The notes under the pieces: model-generated
What the model was told of the DNA's origin: nothing
Seen by the model: only the letters and a program-made list of their open reading frames with translations
The model's database searches: none
Origin: DATFIX01 sp047617305
GTDB taxonomy: Archaea; Halobacteriota; Halobacteria; Halobacteriales; Natrialbaceae
Length of the DNA stretch: 15,456 bases
NCBI GenBank assembly: GCA_047617305.1
Contig: JBLGCL010000057.1
Span: 1-15,456, forward strand
Direction: 5' to 3'
Shown: positions 1 to 6,941 of the stretch, one piece after another
Layout of the letters: each line of letters starts with the position of its first letter
How positions within the stretch are numbered: position 1 is the stretch's first letter
Translations under genes and position numbers: made by a program

Positions 1-1
1 C

Positions 2-235
2 CTCGATCCCGGTGCCGAGGTCCCGAGACACACGAACGAGGTCGAACACGAACAGTACGTCCTCTCGGGCGAGTACGTCGTGGGCATCGACGACGAGGAG
101 TTCGCGGTGAGCGAGGGCGACTCGTTGCTGATCCCGGCGGGCGTCGTCCACTGGTACCGCAACGAGGGCGACGAACCGGGCGCCTTCCTCTGTGCCGTCC
201 CGAACGGGGACGACGAGATCCAACTGGCGGAGTGA
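2..235 (+). CDS. Cupin-domain protein, 3' part (start outside window)
   Basis: The first readable codon is at position 2 and the frame runs 77 codons to TGA at 233-235. The fragment reads as most of a single cupin_2 domain. It has a PGAEVPRH segment, then VEHEQYVLSGE (visible His10, His16 and Glu17, the usual metal-ligand region), then the second cupin motif EGDSLLIPAGVVHWYRN with His50. Cupins are small beta-barrels that often bind a metal through three His and a Glu. One of the usual first-motif histidines appears to be Asn12 here, so metal binding is not certain. The specific role (enzyme, sugar or oxyanion binding, regulation) cannot be told from this fragment. The gene converges on the regulator at 264-1151 with only 28 bases between the stop codons. 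Family assignment is firm; function is unknown. Confidence 0.85.
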   Translation, partial: LDPGAEVPRHTNEVEHEQYVLSGEYVVGIDDEEFAVSEGDSLLIPAGVVHWYRNEGDEPGAFLCAVPNGDDEIQLAE

Positions 236-263
236 AAGCGGTTCCCCGGGACGGCGCGGGCCG

Positions 264-1151
264 TCACTCCAGGCGTTCCTCGACGACGTCGAGCGACTCG
301 TCGACGACGACCGTGAGTGTCTCGTCCTCGAGCGTGATCGAGGTCTCGACGCGGAGCGGGTCCTCGTTCGTGACCGTCGCCCCGTCGAGGTCGAGCCAGT
401 CGAACGTCCAGAACGGTTCCTCGTGAACGTCGATCCCGTGTTCGCGGTGAAACGAGATCACGGCCGGATGAGCGAGCAGTGCGAACCCCAGCACGCCGTT
501 GAACCGGAAGTCACACCGGTCGCACTCGTAGTGAACCATCGCCTCGGTCCCGTGTTCGTCCGCCCCATCGGAATCGAGATCCTCGGTCCGCACCAGTGAC
601 GGGTCCATGCGCCCGCCACAGTATTCACAGAACCCAAGCTTCGCGGTGTAGAGCGAGCGCTTGACCCACCGGTCGAGGACGCCGGGGACCTCGTCCGGCC
701 GATACCCCTGGAGGATTCCGGGTGGGACCTCCGGGTTGGTCACGTCGAACCCACACTCCGTACAGGTGACCAGGACGTTCGATCCGCGGAACTGTGCCTC
801 GAGATCGCCCCCACACTGCAAACACTTCCCCTCCACTGGGACGGGGTCAGCCTCCAGCGTCTTCGTGAACCCGCCAGCCCGAATCGCCCCGGTCAACCGA
901 CGGCCGGCATCGGCCAGGACGTACCCCTCCTCGCTACGCTCCACGAACCGGTCCGTGAGTTTGTCCAGATGGTAGTTGAACTGCCCCGAGTCTCGCGTCC
1001 CCACCCGTTCACGAAGGTCGCTGAACGACAGTGGACCGTCGGCCTCGTCCAGTGCCACGAGGACGTCCAGTCGGATCTCGTGGCCGACCAGGTCGAAGGC
1101 CTCGTCCGCCGGGAGCCGTTCGACGACCACCTCGTCGTCCGTTCTGGTCAT
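264..1151 (-). CDS. ArsR-type winged-helix regulator with C-terminal zinc-ribbon region
   Basis: A 295-residue predicted transcriptional regulator. Residues about 18-90 form a winged-helix DNA-binding domain of the ArsR type: GHEIRLDVLVAL is helix 1-2, LSFSDLRERVG leads into the recognition region, and SGQFNYHLDKL is the conserved recognition-helix signature. EEGYVLADAGRRL forms the wing. The C-terminal part carries CxxC pairs at Cys110/113, 130/133, 175/178 and 210/213, enough for two zinc ribbons. No membrane segment is visible. It is homologous to the gene at 13063-14037 along its whole length. Start: ATG at 1149-1151. A good TATA-like element lies only about 13 bases upstream, so the GTG at codon 8 (1128-1130) is an alternative start. 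The ligand and target genes are unknown. Related haloarchaeal proteins are annotated only as HTH or DUF-domain regulators. Confidence 0.88.
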   Translation of the reverse strand: MTRTDDEVVVERLPADEAFDLVGHEIRLDVLVALDEADGPLSFSDLRERVGTRDSGQFNYHLDKLTDRFVERSEEGYVLADAGRRLTGAIRAGGFTKTLEADPVPVEGKCLQCGGDLEAQFRGSNVLVTCTECGFDVTNPEVPPGILQGYRPDEVPGVLDRWVKRSLYTAKLGFCEYCGGRMDPSLVRTEDLDSDGADEHGTEAMVHYECDRCDFRFNGVLGFALLAHPAVISFHREHGIDVHEEPFWTFDWLDLDGATVTNEDPLRVETSITLEDETLTVVVDESLDVVEERLE

Positions 1152-1160
1152 GACACCACA

Positions 1161-1167
1161 TTATAAA
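1161..1167 (-). promoter_or_regulatory. TATA-like element before the left-end regulator
   Basis: On the minus strand this reads TTTATAA, a strong archaeal TATA box within an otherwise GC-rich stretch. Its centre is about 13 bases from the annotated ATG at 1151. With the usual 25-27 base TATA-to-start spacing, transcription would begin near 1138, inside the annotated reading frame. That makes GTG at 1128-1130 a plausible real start. The element is nearly palindromic, so it could also serve the plus strand, giving a leader of about 100 bases to the peptidase gene. Confidence 0.5.
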
Positions 1168-1290
1168 GGGAACGACAATAATCCTCGGGCGCCCGGCGGT
1201 TCGGACAGTCGGCGGCGAACGGGGACGCCGGTTGCCGTCCAGGTCGCCCCTTTCCGGAACGTTTTCACCCGACCGCCGGAACCGTGAGTC

Positions 1291-3366
1291 ATGACAACTC
1301 CACCTGACACCGAGCGTCGCCCGGTGACGGACGCGTACCACGGCGACGAAATCGTCGACCCGTATCGCTGGCTGGAGGCGGACACCGAGGAGGTCAGCGA
1401 GTGGGTCGAGGCCCAGAACCAATACGCCGATCCCCACCTGGAAACCGACCGGCGGGAGACCCTCCGACCGCGATTCGAGCGGCTCGCCGAAGTCACGAGC
1501 TACAACCCCGTCGTCGTCCGCGGCGGGTGGTACTTCCAGCGGATCGAGGGTCCCGAGGAGGACCACCCCGTCCTGTACGTCCGGGACGGCCTCGACGGCG
1601 AGCGTCGAGTCCTGGTCGACCCCAACCGGTGGGACGAAACCCGCTCGCTCAGCTGGTACGCCCCCTCCCACGAGGGGGATCGAGTCGCCTACGGAGCCAC
1701 CGAGGGGGGCGACGAGCAGTACGACGTGCACGTCCTCAACGTGGAAACCGGCGAGGAAATCGATCGTCTCGACGGCGTCGGCCGGACCAACCCGGGCATG
1801 TTCGCCTGGGATCCCGGCGGCGACGGGTTCTACTACGTCGCCACCGGCGGCCCCGACGACGGAAGCCAACTGGAGAAGGAACTCCGCCACCACGAAATTG
1901 CGGATGGAGACCCCGAGGGCGGCACGGCGGCCGACCCGGTCCTCCTCGAACACGACGATCCCCACGTCTGGCCCGTGCTGTGGACCGACCGCGAAACGGG
2001 GACGCTGGTGCTCGGTCTGAGCGAGATGTCCGGCGGGACCGATCTCCACGTCGCCGTCGAAACCGACGGGAGCGAGACCGACGTCGAGTTCGAACCCGTC
2101 CTCACCGGGTACGACGCCCCGTTCCAGGTGAGCCTCCACCGGGGAACCGTCTACCTGAAGACCGAGTACGACGCCCCGAAAGGGCAGGTGCTGGGCTGCT
2201 CGCTCGACCGGTTCCGCGAGGCTGGCCGCCGCGACGGCGAACTCGACCCGGACGACCTCGACGTGGTGGTCCCCGAACGCGAGGGGACGCTCGAATCGAT
2301 CACCCTGGCGGCGGACGGACTCGTCGCCCACCACCAGCGCGACGCCACCTCGCGACTCCGGCGGTACGATCTCGACGGCGGAGCCCCCGAACCAATCGAC
2401 CTGCCCGACAACAGCACCGTGGCGGGGCTGACGGCCAACCGGGACGTCCCGGAGGCGTTCTACCTCGTCCAGTCGTTCGACCGGCCCCCGTCGGTCGTCC
2501 GGGCGGCCCTCGATGACGGGACGATCGCGGTCCTGGACCGGGTGGACGTTGACGTCGACGTCCCCGATGACCTCGTCGTGAGCCAGGAGTGGTTCGAGTC
2601 GACCGACGGGGCCGACGTGCCGGTCTTCGTCGTCCACCGCGAGGGGATCGACCGCAACGGCGACAATCCGGCCGTGCTCTACGGGTACGGCGGGTTCCGC
2701 AACAGCGTGACGCCGATCTTCCGTCGCTTCTACCTGCCATTCCTGGCCGACGGCGGGGTCTACGCGCAGGTGTGCGCCCGCGGCGGCCGGGAGTTCGGCG
2801 AGGCGTGGCACGAGCAGGGGATGCTCGAACACAAGCAACACACCTTCGACGACTTCGTCGGGGCAGCCGAACACCTGGTCGATCGGGGGTACACGCGCCC
2901 GGACCGGCTGGCGGTCGCCGGCGGGTCGAACGGTGGCCTCTCGGTCGGCGCCGTCGTCACCCAGCGTCCTGACCTGTTCGGGGCGGCCTTCTGTGCCGTC
3001 CCGCTGCTCGACATGCTTCGCTTCCACGCGTTCCTGCTCGGCGAATCCTGGACCACCGAGTACGGCTCGCCCGAGGACCCGGAGGCGTACGAGTGGCTGA
3101 AGGCCTACTCCCCGTATCACAACGTCGAGCCGGACCGGGAGTACCCGCCGATCCTCTTCAAGACGGCCGTCGGCGACACCCGCGTCCACCCCTCTCACGC
3201 CCGGAAGATGACCGCCAGAATGCAACACGAGGCCGCCGGCGGCCCCTTCCTGCTCCGGACGATGACCGACACCGGCCACGGGCTCGGCAAGCCCACGTCG
3301 ATGATCGTCCGGGAGCAACTCGACCAGTGGACGTTCCTGTACGAGAACCTGGATGTCGACGTCTGA
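1291..3366 (+). CDS. Prolyl oligopeptidase family serine peptidase (S9A)
   Basis: A 691-residue cytosolic peptidase, close to the usual 680-710 residues of prolyl oligopeptidases, which cleave short peptides after proline. The N-terminus DAYHGDEIVDPYRWLE is the standard S9A opening. Residues about 60-400 read as the seven-bladed beta-propeller that gates the active site. The alpha/beta-hydrolase domain follows from about 430. The nucleophile is Ser546 in GGSNGG, Asp629 lies in VGDTRVHP, and His663 lies in DTGHG. All three catalytic residues are in the expected order and close to the numbering of the well-studied animal enzyme. No signal peptide or membrane segment is seen. The ATG at 1291 fits a weak T-rich element (GTTTTCA, 1261-1267) about 27 bases upstream. 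The gene stands alone and probably contributes to peptide turnover. Substrate preference cannot be read from the sequence. Confidence 0.96.
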   Translation: MTTPPDTERRPVTDAYHGDEIVDPYRWLEADTEEVSEWVEAQNQYADPHLETDRRETLRPRFERLAEVTSYNPVVVRGGWYFQRIEGPEEDHPVLYVRDGLDGERRVLVDPNRWDETRSLSWYAPSHEGDRVAYGATEGGDEQYDVHVLNVETGEEIDRLDGVGRTNPGMFAWDPGGDGFYYVATGGPDDGSQLEKELRHHEIADGDPEGGTAADPVLLEHDDPHVWPVLWTDRETGTLVLGLSEMSGGTDLHVAVETDGSETDVEFEPVLTGYDAPFQVSLHRGTVYLKTEYDAPKGQVLGCSLDRFREAGRRDGELDPDDLDVVVPEREGTLESITLAADGLVAHHQRDATSRLRRYDLDGGAPEPIDLPDNSTVAGLTANRDVPEAFYLVQSFDRPPSVVRAALDDGTIAVLDRVDVDVDVPDDLVVSQEWFESTDGADVPVFVVHREGIDRNGDNPAVLYGYGGFRNSVTPIFRRFYLPFLADGGVYAQVCARGGREFGEAWHEQGMLEHKQHTFDDFVGAAEHLVDRGYTRPDRLAVAGGSNGGLSVGAVVTQRPDLFGAAFCAVPLLDMLRFHAFLLGESWTTEYGSPEDPEAYEWLKAYSPYHNVEPDREYPPILFKTAVGDTRVHPSHARKMTARMQHEAAGGPFLLRTMTDTGHGLGKPTSMIVREQLDQWTFLYENLDVDV

Positions 3367-3438
3367 AGGCAGGCATTCCCCGCCAAACGATCGAGTCCGG
3401 TCCCGATCGGAAGCCGCAACCTATTTCCTCCTTAATGA

Positions 3439-3454
3439 CTTAGGTACACCTAAG
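3439..3454 (+). promoter_or_regulatory. Perfect dyad CTTAGGT-AC-ACCTAAG, candidate DtxR/Idr-type operator
   Basis: Two perfect 7-base inverted arms (CTTAGGT and ACCTAAG) are separated by AC and end directly against the ATG at 3455. The TTAGG...CCTAA half-sites match the core of operators bound by DtxR-family metal-dependent repressors (DtxR, SirR, and the haloarchaeal Idr proteins). A T-rich, TATA-like stretch (CTATTTC, 3421-3427) lies about 30 bases before the ATG. The dyad therefore sits where the transcription start should be, a typical place for a repressor to block initiation. The match to the consensus is from memory, not from a search. Confidence 0.7.
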
Positions 3455-3604
3455 ATGAAAGCGATCCTCCGGGACGCGACGACCGACGACGTGCCCGACG
3501 GGCCCGTCGACCGACGGGCGCGGCTCTGGGCCGAGGTCTTTTGCTGCGTGTTCGACGTCGACCCGGACGAGAACGCTGACGGCGACGCCACCTCGACGAA
3601 CTGA
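3455..3604 (+). CDS. Small acidic protein, putatively metal-regulated, unknown function
   Basis: A 49-residue protein (MKAILRDATTDDVPDG... ending with Asp, Asn and Thr residues) that I do not recognise. It has a central LWAEVFCCVFDVDPDE segment with an adjacent Cys-Cys pair and a strongly acidic tail. No membrane helix is convincing. The same frame is open upstream to 3353, but that would overlap the peptidase gene by 14 bases, translate the operator, and add a Ser/Arg-rich stretch unlike the rest. I therefore choose the ATG at 3455, which directly follows the dyad at 3439-3454. The gene ends 48 bases before the helicase gene, so read-through into it is possible, although the helicase appears to have its own weak TATA element. 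If the dyad is a DtxR-type site, expression would respond to iron or manganese. A role in metal stress is inference only. Confidence 0.68.
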   Translation: MKAILRDATTDDVPDGPVDRRARLWAEVFCCVFDVDPDENADGDATSTN

Positions 3605-3652
3605 TCGGGGACTTCCGAACGCCTCAAATACCCGGTTCCCATAGCCGACACC

Positions 3653-5707
3653 GTGTCACGGCAGGTCCAGCGCGTCGATACCCTCTTCCTCCATGAGACA
3701 GGGGACCACTATACCGCCACGGTCATCCGGGAAGGGGACCGCCTGTTCCGGGCGCGACTCGAACTCAAGGAGACGAGCGCGGGACCCAGGCCAGGTCGCT
3801 TCCGGATCAAGACCGGATCGAACGAGGAGCCGCGCGACCCCGACGAGTTCGTCGAGATCGCCCGGCGAGCCGACCGCATCCGGATCTCCGAACAGACCTC
3901 CGCGGCGGGTCGCCGGGAACTGCAGTCGATGCTCGACGGGTACCAGCTGGAGGGGACGGTGGTGCGGACCTGCCGATACTGCGCGGCGAAGGGGCGGTAC
4001 TCGCCGATCACCGACGACACGGCGATCAGGGCCGACGAGGACGACGTCTGTTTCGACTGTGCGAAGCGGGAACTCGAAACCGAACTCAAGTACCAGGGCG
4101 ACATCACCGGGCCCGCGAAGGAGCGCCTGGAGGAACTCCTGCGCGAGACCCAGGACCTCGACCGGATCACCGACCTGTTGAAGGGGCAACTGGACCCGGA
4201 CCTGACGAAGTTCGACGAAATATCGGCGACTGTCGACGAGGTCGACCCCGTCCCGACCGATTCGTTGAACCTCCACCCGGGCGTCCAGACCCTCCTGGAG
4301 GACCGGTTCGACACCCTGTTGCCGGTCCAGAGCCTGGCGGTCGAGAACGACCTGTTCGACGGTGACGATCAACTCGTGGTGTCGGCCACGGCGACCGGCA
4401 AGACGCTGGTCGGCGAGATGGCCGGCCTGAACCGCGTCCTCAACGACAAGGGCAAGATGCTGTTTCTCGTCCCGCTGGTCGCCCTGGCCAACCAGAAACA
4501 CGAGGACTTCGAGGACGAGTACGGCGACATGGTCGACGTGACGATCCGCGTCGGCGCGAGTCGCATTCGCGACGATGGCGTCCGGTTCGAACCCGACGCC
4601 GACGTCATCGTCGGCACCTACGAGGGGATCGACCACGCGCTTCGGACGGGCCGCGACCTCGGTGACATCGGGACGGTCGTCATCGACGAGGTTCACAACC
4701 TCAAGGAGGACGAGCGCGGCCACCGCCTCGACGGCCTCATCTCCCGGCTGAAGCACTACTGCGAGCGTCGCCGACGCCGGCGCGACGACTACGGCGGGGC
4801 GCAGTGGATCTACCTCTCGGCGACCGTCGGTAACCCTCGCGAACTCGCGGCAGGCCTCGGGGCCAACCTCGTCGAGTTCGAGGAGCGCCCGGTCCCGATC
4901 GAGCGCCACGTCACCTTCGCCGACGACCGCGAGAAGGTCCGGATCGAGAACCGCCTGGTGAAACGGGAGTTCGACCGCGAGTCTTCGAAAGGCTATCGCG
5001 GCCAGACCATCGTCTTCACCAACTCCAGGCGGCGCTGTCACGAGATCAGCCGGAAACTGGAGTACAATTCCGCGCCCTACCACGCCGGGCTGGACTACGG
5101 CCGTCGCAAGCAGGTCGAACGCATGTTCGCCGACCAGGAACTGGCCGCCGTGGTCACGACGGCCGCGCTGGCGGCGGGCGTGGACTTCCCGGCCTCGCAG
5201 GTGGTCTTCGATCGGCTGGCGATGGGCATCGAGTGGCTCTCCGTTCAGGAGTTCAGCCAGATGCTCGGGCGCGCGGGACGCCCGGACTACCACGACCGCG
5301 GGGTGGTCTACCTCCTCGTCGAACCGGACGCCAGCTACCACAACTCCATGGAGATGACGGAGGACGAGGTGGCGTTCAAACTGCTGAAGGGTGAGATGGA
5401 GCCGGTCGTCACCCGCTACGACGAGGTGGCCGCCGTCGAGGAGACCCTCGCGAACGTCACGGTCGGCGGCAAGGCCGCCAAGCGTCTGAACGACCGCATG
5501 CTCGGCGACGTCCCGACCAAGCAGGCCCTGGGGAAACTCCTCGAGTACGAGTTCGTCGACGGGTTCGAGCCGACGCCCCTCGGGCGCGCCGTCACGACGC
5601 ACTTCCTCTCGCCCAAGGAGGCGTTCCTCATCCTCGACGGGGTACGCAAGGGCGAGCACCCCTACGACCTCGTGGCCGACGTCGAACTGATGGACGAGGA
5701 ACTGTAG
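3653..5707 (+). CDS. Ski2-like DEAD/DEAH-box helicase with N-terminal four-cysteine module
   Basis: A 684-residue superfamily 2 helicase. The core motifs are clear: motif I ATATGKT (residues 245-251, Lys250), motif II DEVH (345-348), motif III SAT (389-391) and motif VI QMLGRAGRP (536-544). The DEVH and QMLGRAGRP signatures place it in the Ski2/Hel308-like branch, which unwinds RNA or DNA. The first 200 or so residues are not helicase. They contain a four-cysteine module (Cys107/110 and 133/136) that probably binds zinc, followed by a charged helical stretch. I believe this N-terminal part is the haloarchaeal domain listed as DUF5814, but I cannot check. Start is GTG at 3653, with a weak A-rich element (TCAAATAC, 3624-3631) at leaderless spacing. 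The 39-residue region after motif VI leads into a short winged-helix-like tail. The protein is shorter than Hel308. The nucleic-acid substrate is unknown. Confidence 0.92.
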   Translation: MSRQVQRVDTLFLHETGDHYTATVIREGDRLFRARLELKETSAGPRPGRFRIKTGSNEEPRDPDEFVEIARRADRIRISEQTSAAGRRELQSMLDGYQLEGTVVRTCRYCAAKGRYSPITDDTAIRADEDDVCFDCAKRELETELKYQGDITGPAKERLEELLRETQDLDRITDLLKGQLDPDLTKFDEISATVDEVDPVPTDSLNLHPGVQTLLEDRFDTLLPVQSLAVENDLFDGDDQLVVSATATGKTLVGEMAGLNRVLNDKGKMLFLVPLVALANQKHEDFEDEYGDMVDVTIRVGASRIRDDGVRFEPDADVIVGTYEGIDHALRTGRDLGDIGTVVIDEVHNLKEDERGHRLDGLISRLKHYCERRRRRRDDYGGAQWIYLSATVGNPRELAAGLGANLVEFEERPVPIERHVTFADDREKVRIENRLVKREFDRESSKGYRGQTIVFTNSRRRCHEISRKLEYNSAPYHAGLDYGRRKQVERMFADQELAAVVTTAALAAGVDFPASQVVFDRLAMGIEWLSVQEFSQMLGRAGRPDYHDRGVVYLLVEPDASYHNSMEMTEDEVAFKLLKGEMEPVVTRYDEVAAVEETLANVTVGGKAAKRLNDRMLGDVPTKQALGKLLEYEFVDGFEPTPLGRAVTTHFLSPKEAFLILDGVRKGEHPYDLVADVELMDEEL

Positions 5708-5802
5708 CCCGTCGACCGGGACCCGTCGCGTTTCGAATCCCGAACTCGACCTGGCCGCAGGCGGACGAATCGGCCAGAAGTCCTTTCCGTGTCGTTCCAG
5801 AC

Positions 5803-5838
5803 ATGCAAAACGTCTCGAAAGGGGGCAAGGGGGTTTGA
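5803..5838 (+). other. Possible 11-codon leader mini-ORF
   Basis: ATG at 5803 opens a frame of 11 codons (MQNVSKGGKGV) ending in TGA at 5836-5838. A T-rich stretch (TCCTTTCC) lies about 20-25 bases upstream, so a leaderless transcript could start at or near this ATG. The stop overlaps the TTG at 5835-5837 and lies two bases before the GTG at 5841, the two candidate starts of the next gene. This arrangement would allow termination-reinitiation coupling. It could be chance, since the peptide is very short. Confidence 0.3.
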
Positions 5839-6590
5839 CAGTGACGTTTGATCCCGCATCCGTCGGGGAGGCCACGAACGTGTTGCTCCTCGACTCGATC
5901 GACGATCCGAACGCCACAGAGGGGACCTGTGGGATGCTCATGGCCGACGCCGACCGTCGGGTAGGTGAACTGCACGTCGCCTACGGCGGCACGGGCGAGG
6001 ACCCCGTCCGCGGAACCGACCGGGAGTCCGTTCGTCGCGGCGTCGTCGCCGTGGGCGATGGGGACCGATCGAGCGCGGCCGACGGCGGCCCCGACTTCTC
6101 CGGGGCGGTCGCCGTCGACGCGGTCGCCGATCCGGGCGACCTGCAGGGCGTGGGCGTCTCGATAAGCGCGTTCCTCGACCAGTGGGACGACCTCGACCGG
6201 ATCCTGCTCTGTTTCGACTCGTTGACCGATCTGCTGGCCCACGCACCGCCGGACGTTGTCCTCCGGTTCGTTCGGACACTCGCCGACCGCCTCGAGTCGG
6301 CCGGCGTCGTGGCCCACTTCCACCTCGACCCGACGGCGCACGACGAGTCGGTCGTCGACACGTTCGGCACCGTCTTCGACGCGGTCGAGCGCGTCGACCC
6401 GCCCGACGGCGCCTCGACCGACGACGAGGTGGGCTTCGAGGAGGCCAGCGACGAGGACGTCCTCGAAACCCTGGACGAACTCGACGGTGAGGGACTCGCG
6501 GTCACAGAGTCCGACCGTCGACCGACGGCGAGCCGGCGGACCGTCGACGAGGCAACCGACGAGGACATCGCCAGGGCCCTGGAGGAGTGA
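5835..6590 (+). CDS. Haloarchaeal KaiC/RecA-superfamily-like protein (DUF7504 type)
   Basis: A 251-residue acidic protein. It opens with GEATNVLLLDSIDDP, continues through a variable segment, then shows DLQGVGVSISAFLDQW, the strand-helix RILLCFDSLTDLLAHA, and VVAHFHLDPTAHDE near residues 150-185. This pattern matches a large haloarchaeal family usually described as a degenerate RecA/KaiC-like fold (DUF7504, from memory). I see no intact Walker A, so nucleotide binding is doubtful. Such proteins often sit near signalling genes, but nothing here shows a partner. The C-terminal 60 residues are acidic and probably helical (DEDVLETLDELDGE, then DEDIARALEE). Start is uncertain: TTG at 5835 or GTG at 5841. 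Both are just at the end of the mini-ORF at 5803-5838, and no ATG lies in this frame upstream of the conserved part. Confidence 0.75.
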   Translation: MTVTFDPASVGEATNVLLLDSIDDPNATEGTCGMLMADADRRVGELHVAYGGTGEDPVRGTDRESVRRGVVAVGDGDRSSAADGGPDFSGAVAVDAVADPGDLQGVGVSISAFLDQWDDLDRILLCFDSLTDLLAHAPPDVVLRFVRTLADRLESAGVVAHFHLDPTAHDESVVDTFGTVFDAVERVDPPDGASTDDEVGFEEASDEDVLETLDELDGEGLAVTESDRRPTASRRTVDEATDEDIARALEE

Positions 6591-6941
6591 CCGCCGTCCG
6601 GGTGGTGGAAGAACGACCACCATCCGGGCGCGGGACCCGGACGACTTGCCAGAGACTGAGCGGAGGCGAACCGCCGGCAGAATCGACTAGGCCGGTTTTC
6701 GAGGCGTGGATTCCGGGATCGGCTTCACCGCGACGGCCTCCGGTCGGTTCGGCCGAGTCTCCCCGCCCCGCTGCTTCGACCCGTCGGGCGTCCTCGTGTC
6801 CAGCACGGACGACCTCACCGGAGGCACGTTTCTGCTCGCTGTGACGGCCGCCCTCCGTGGAATCACCCGAGCGTGGCGCCGGCGGGACGACGTCCGATCG
6901 ACCCCCTAACCTTTTCTCTGGTCCCCGTCCAGATAGACGCC
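6591..6941. other. 351-base gap without a convincing gene
   Basis: Neither strand offers a convincing coding frame. The longest plus frame (6706-6909, GTG start, 67 codons) is not acidic and shows no recognised motif. The gap holds an imperfect hairpin at 6598-6627 just after the upstream stop, and a T-rich element (CCTTTTCTCT, around 6910-6919) about 27 bases before the GTG at 6942 that fits as the promoter of the transporter pseudogene. Confidence 0.6.
6598..6627 (+). terminator. Imperfect hairpin after the KaiC-like gene
   Basis: Arms CCGGGTGGTGG (6598-6608) and CCACCATCCGG (6617-6627) pair at 10 of 11 positions around an 8-base loop, starting 8 bases after the TGA at 6588-6590. There is no T-tract, which archaeal termination normally uses, so it may only stabilise the 3' end of the transcript. 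Confidence 0.35.

Noticed and set aside
1009..3318. 769-codon open frame on the minus strand
   Set aside because: It lies opposite the peptidase gene, which has a complete catalytic triad. Long antisense frames are common in GC-rich haloarchaeal DNA, and its translation has no recognisable domain.
3353..3454. Upstream extension of the small gene at 3455 (34 more codons)
   Set aside because: It would overlap the peptidase gene, place the operator-like dyad inside coding sequence, and add residues unlike the acidic remainder.
3656..5941. 761-codon open frame on the minus strand
   Set aside because: It is antisense to the helicase with all its motifs in order and shows no domain of its own.
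6706..6909. 67-codon plus-strand frame in the geneless gap
   Set aside because: GTG start, no acidic bias and no motif. The composition is not that of the neighbouring genes, so chance is the simpler reading.
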